Shown in pieces: positions 62,501 to 64,000 of a DNA stretch of 64,000 nt. The stretch's first letter is position 1; the number at the start of each line of letters is the position of its first letter. The notes under the pieces are model-generated. The model had not been told where the DNA came from. It did no database searches and worked only from the letters and a program-made list of their open reading frames with translations. The stretch is from Catenaria anguillulae PL171 (taxonomy: Eukaryota; Blastocladiomycota; Blastocladiomycetes; Blastocladiales; Catenariaceae), in assembly GCA_002102555.1 (NCBI GenBank), contig MCFL01000004.1, positions 496,001 to 560,000 on the forward strand, written 5' to 3'. Position numbers and translations under genes: made by a program.

Positions 62501-64000
62501 GGCGTGTGGTGACTGGCTGTTGTTGTTGGCTGGAGAAGTCGTCGCCATTCGCAAACAAACTGGCTGCCATCCCGCGGCTATTTTGCTCCACATTGTCTGC
62601 GGCTGCTCCTCCTGCACTCACCGATCTTCTGCGCCCCGCCACAGACATGCGGCGCGAGTTGCGGCGGTTATTGACAAATGTCTGCTCGTCCGAGTCGGGC
62701 GGCCGTGACTTGGTGGTTTCTTCGGGTAAAGACTCGATGACGTTGTATATGGCCCAGTGCTGCGCGCCGAGCATGTCGGCGATGGTGCTCATGAGCTGAA
62801 GAGCAGCTGCATGGACATCCGGCGTGGCAGATGCTTGGTTGAGGGCAGTCAGCGTTGCCTCGAGCTTGGAACAACGAGCAGCAGTAAATTCGGCAACGTT
62901 GACGTCTGCACGTGCCCCGCTTGAATGTGAATGGGTGTTTGTCGTTGGGTTGGGCGGATTGGTTGCTGTTGCCGGAAAGAGCTTGCGATACATGTTTACA
63001 TTGGAGATGCCAGTGTTGCGCGGCTGCGTGTCATGTTGCTGGCTCTTGTGCTCGATGCTGCTTCTATTGAGTTTGCCAAGATCTCTTACGGATTTAGGTG
63101 ACTTGCTTGACGGGACGGACGGAGGCTCCAACGAGCGCTTCATTGGGGATCCAGATTCGACGTCAGGGAGCAATGGCACCTGGGCCACATTGGATAACTG
63201 GGAGACTGGAAGCGGCACACGAGTGTGTGATGAACGAACAAGCATGTTGTGCGAATCTTGGGTATGAACATGGAGCGGCGCAATATTCTGCGAAATGAGC
63301 AGCAACAAGATTGGCACAGCACCTTCGGAATGGAATAAATCAAGCGAATGATCCGTACTGTTGTACTCAGCCGTAGCTGCAAATCAGAGCAAATGCGTTG
63401 GATCTGCGTACTCCCACACTGAGCAAGAATGCCATGGAGAAACGTGTCCCTATCTGCATCAGTCAATCGTGCAAAGGTTGACCATGCCGACTGAATACGA
63501 GCGGCCGAGACCATGGGATCTGTCAATAAGCCGGCTATTGCCACTGCCGGAGCAGTTCCAGAGAAATTTGGTCCAGTATGCCCATTGGCAGCCAGGATTC
63601 TATCAAGGTCGTTCGGCATCTGTCGTGGTGATGACCTTGCATTGTTTTCTTGAGCAGAGCGAGCTGCAGCCGCCAGGACGGTCAAGTTTGGGGAGTCTTC
63701 ATGGCTTGGGAGCAAAACCGGGCGCACAAACGTTGCGCGCTCGACACTGGTATTGTCATCTAGAATGTCAGGCGCAAAGCGCAACTGGACCCGGTCCCCG
63801 TTCGTTCGGCTGCTGGCACCGTTCCCCGGTGGAACTGGGATTGGAAAGTGTCCTGGTGCATGACCGGTTGGTTTGGAAGATGAAACTGGCCGCTCTTGAA
63901 GTTTTACGGGCTCCTTTGGTGCTTTTGACCGTCGGGAATTGAGCGAGGTCCGGCTGGACCTGTGGTCGGAAGTCGTTGGCGACGAATCATTAGAAAACAG
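59577..64000 (-). CDS. GAF-GAF-class III nucleotidyl cyclase-like protein (partial, runs off window)
   Basis: Predicted soluble signalling protein. The frame is open at the right edge, so the N-terminus lies beyond the window. Order: disordered S/P-rich part (63.1-64.0 kb), GAF 1 (about 62.8-62.05 kb), GAF 2 (about 62.0-61.5 kb, with LDMSMLDVDEPVRKQLRQGE, IRNLLLVPIM and a long insert), linker, class III cyclase fold (about 60.7-60.0 kb), and a C-terminal helical segment with a TPR-like repeat (YICYELGLGEYRQRNFDAAI and LMPDDGPSAVMIERC) as found after many bacterial-type adenylate cyclases. In the cyclase domain the usual first metal-binding aspartate position reads asparagine (LINLHSFSD), the second is kept (SSDRVTCVFG), and the usual transition-state asparagine is valine (VVGEPVVIVPRLE). 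Catalysis is therefore doubtful. Intron borders near 63310-63365, 61650-61705, 60440-60510, 60145-60230 and 59885-59985; the GAF 2 junction at 61705 is not perfectly in phase. Confidence 0.78.

Overview
The window is eukaryotic nuclear DNA: about 22 genes on both strands, most with short spliceosomal introns (roughly 55-110 nt) whose donors nearly all read GTACG or a close variant. The gene set is opisthokont. A CCDC61/VFL3 basal-body protein implies a flagellated stage; SAC3, Ski3, TRAPPC8, MIX23 and Mdm35 fit a fungus or close relative; the ROCK-type kinase and the GAF-GAF-cyclase protein are unusual for Dikarya. My best guess is an early-diverging zoosporic fungus or relative (chytrid, blastoclad or aphelid grade). 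This is inferred from gene content, not from a search.

Layout. 0.1-1.2 kb: a 1.06-kb non-autonomous DNA transposon with terminal inverted repeats and a perfect 6-bp target duplication. 1.35-7.7 kb: full-size ABCA transporter (+). 8-11.4 kb: SPAK/OSR1-like Ste20-family kinase (-). 13.1-16.9 kb: SAC3/GANP mRNA-export protein (+). 17.3-19.9 kb: a broken, unidentified gene with three in-frame UAGs, plus a second copy of its tail. 21.9-24.0 kb: PUF6 (-). 24.3-24.9 kb: mL49 (-). 25.2-29.9 kb: Ski3 (+). 30.0-32.2 kb: CCDC61 (-). 32.3-36.4 kb: TRAPPC8 (-). 36.9-41.9 kb: ROCK (-). 42.2-42.8 kb: MIX23 (+). 42.9-44.4 kb: unidentified conserved-looking gene (-). 45.6-46.9 kb: secreted two-FAS1 protein (+). 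47.6 kb: eL41, 25 codons (+). 49.0-52.2 kb: NOP14 (-). 52.5-53.6 kb: proteasome beta-3 (+). 53.8-54.2 kb: Mdm35/TRIAP1 (-). 55.1 kb: tRNA-Arg(ACG) (+). 56.7-58.4 kb: cytochrome b5-fused front-end desaturase (-). 59.6 kb to the right edge: GAF-GAF-nucleotidyl-cyclase-like protein (-), truncated by the window end.

Most genes are housekeeping: ribosome biogenesis (NOP14, PUF6, eL41), mitochondria (mL49, MIX23, Mdm35), RNA export and decay (SAC3, Ski3), proteolysis (PUP3) and trafficking (TRAPPC8). They share no obvious pathway. Short divergent intergenic regions (mL49/Ski3 about 360 bp, ROCK/MIX23 about 265 bp, NOP14/PUP3 about 300 bp) may be bidirectional promoters.

A recurring anomaly is loss of reading frame by exactly one missing base, usually in a short G or C run, in at least seven otherwise conserved genes. 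SAC3 alone needs eight such corrections and TRAPPC8 four, all of the same polarity. This looks like residual assembly deletions rather than biology, so those genes are annotated as CDS with the suspected break points listed. Intron boundaries were read by eye from GT/AG positions and protein continuity.
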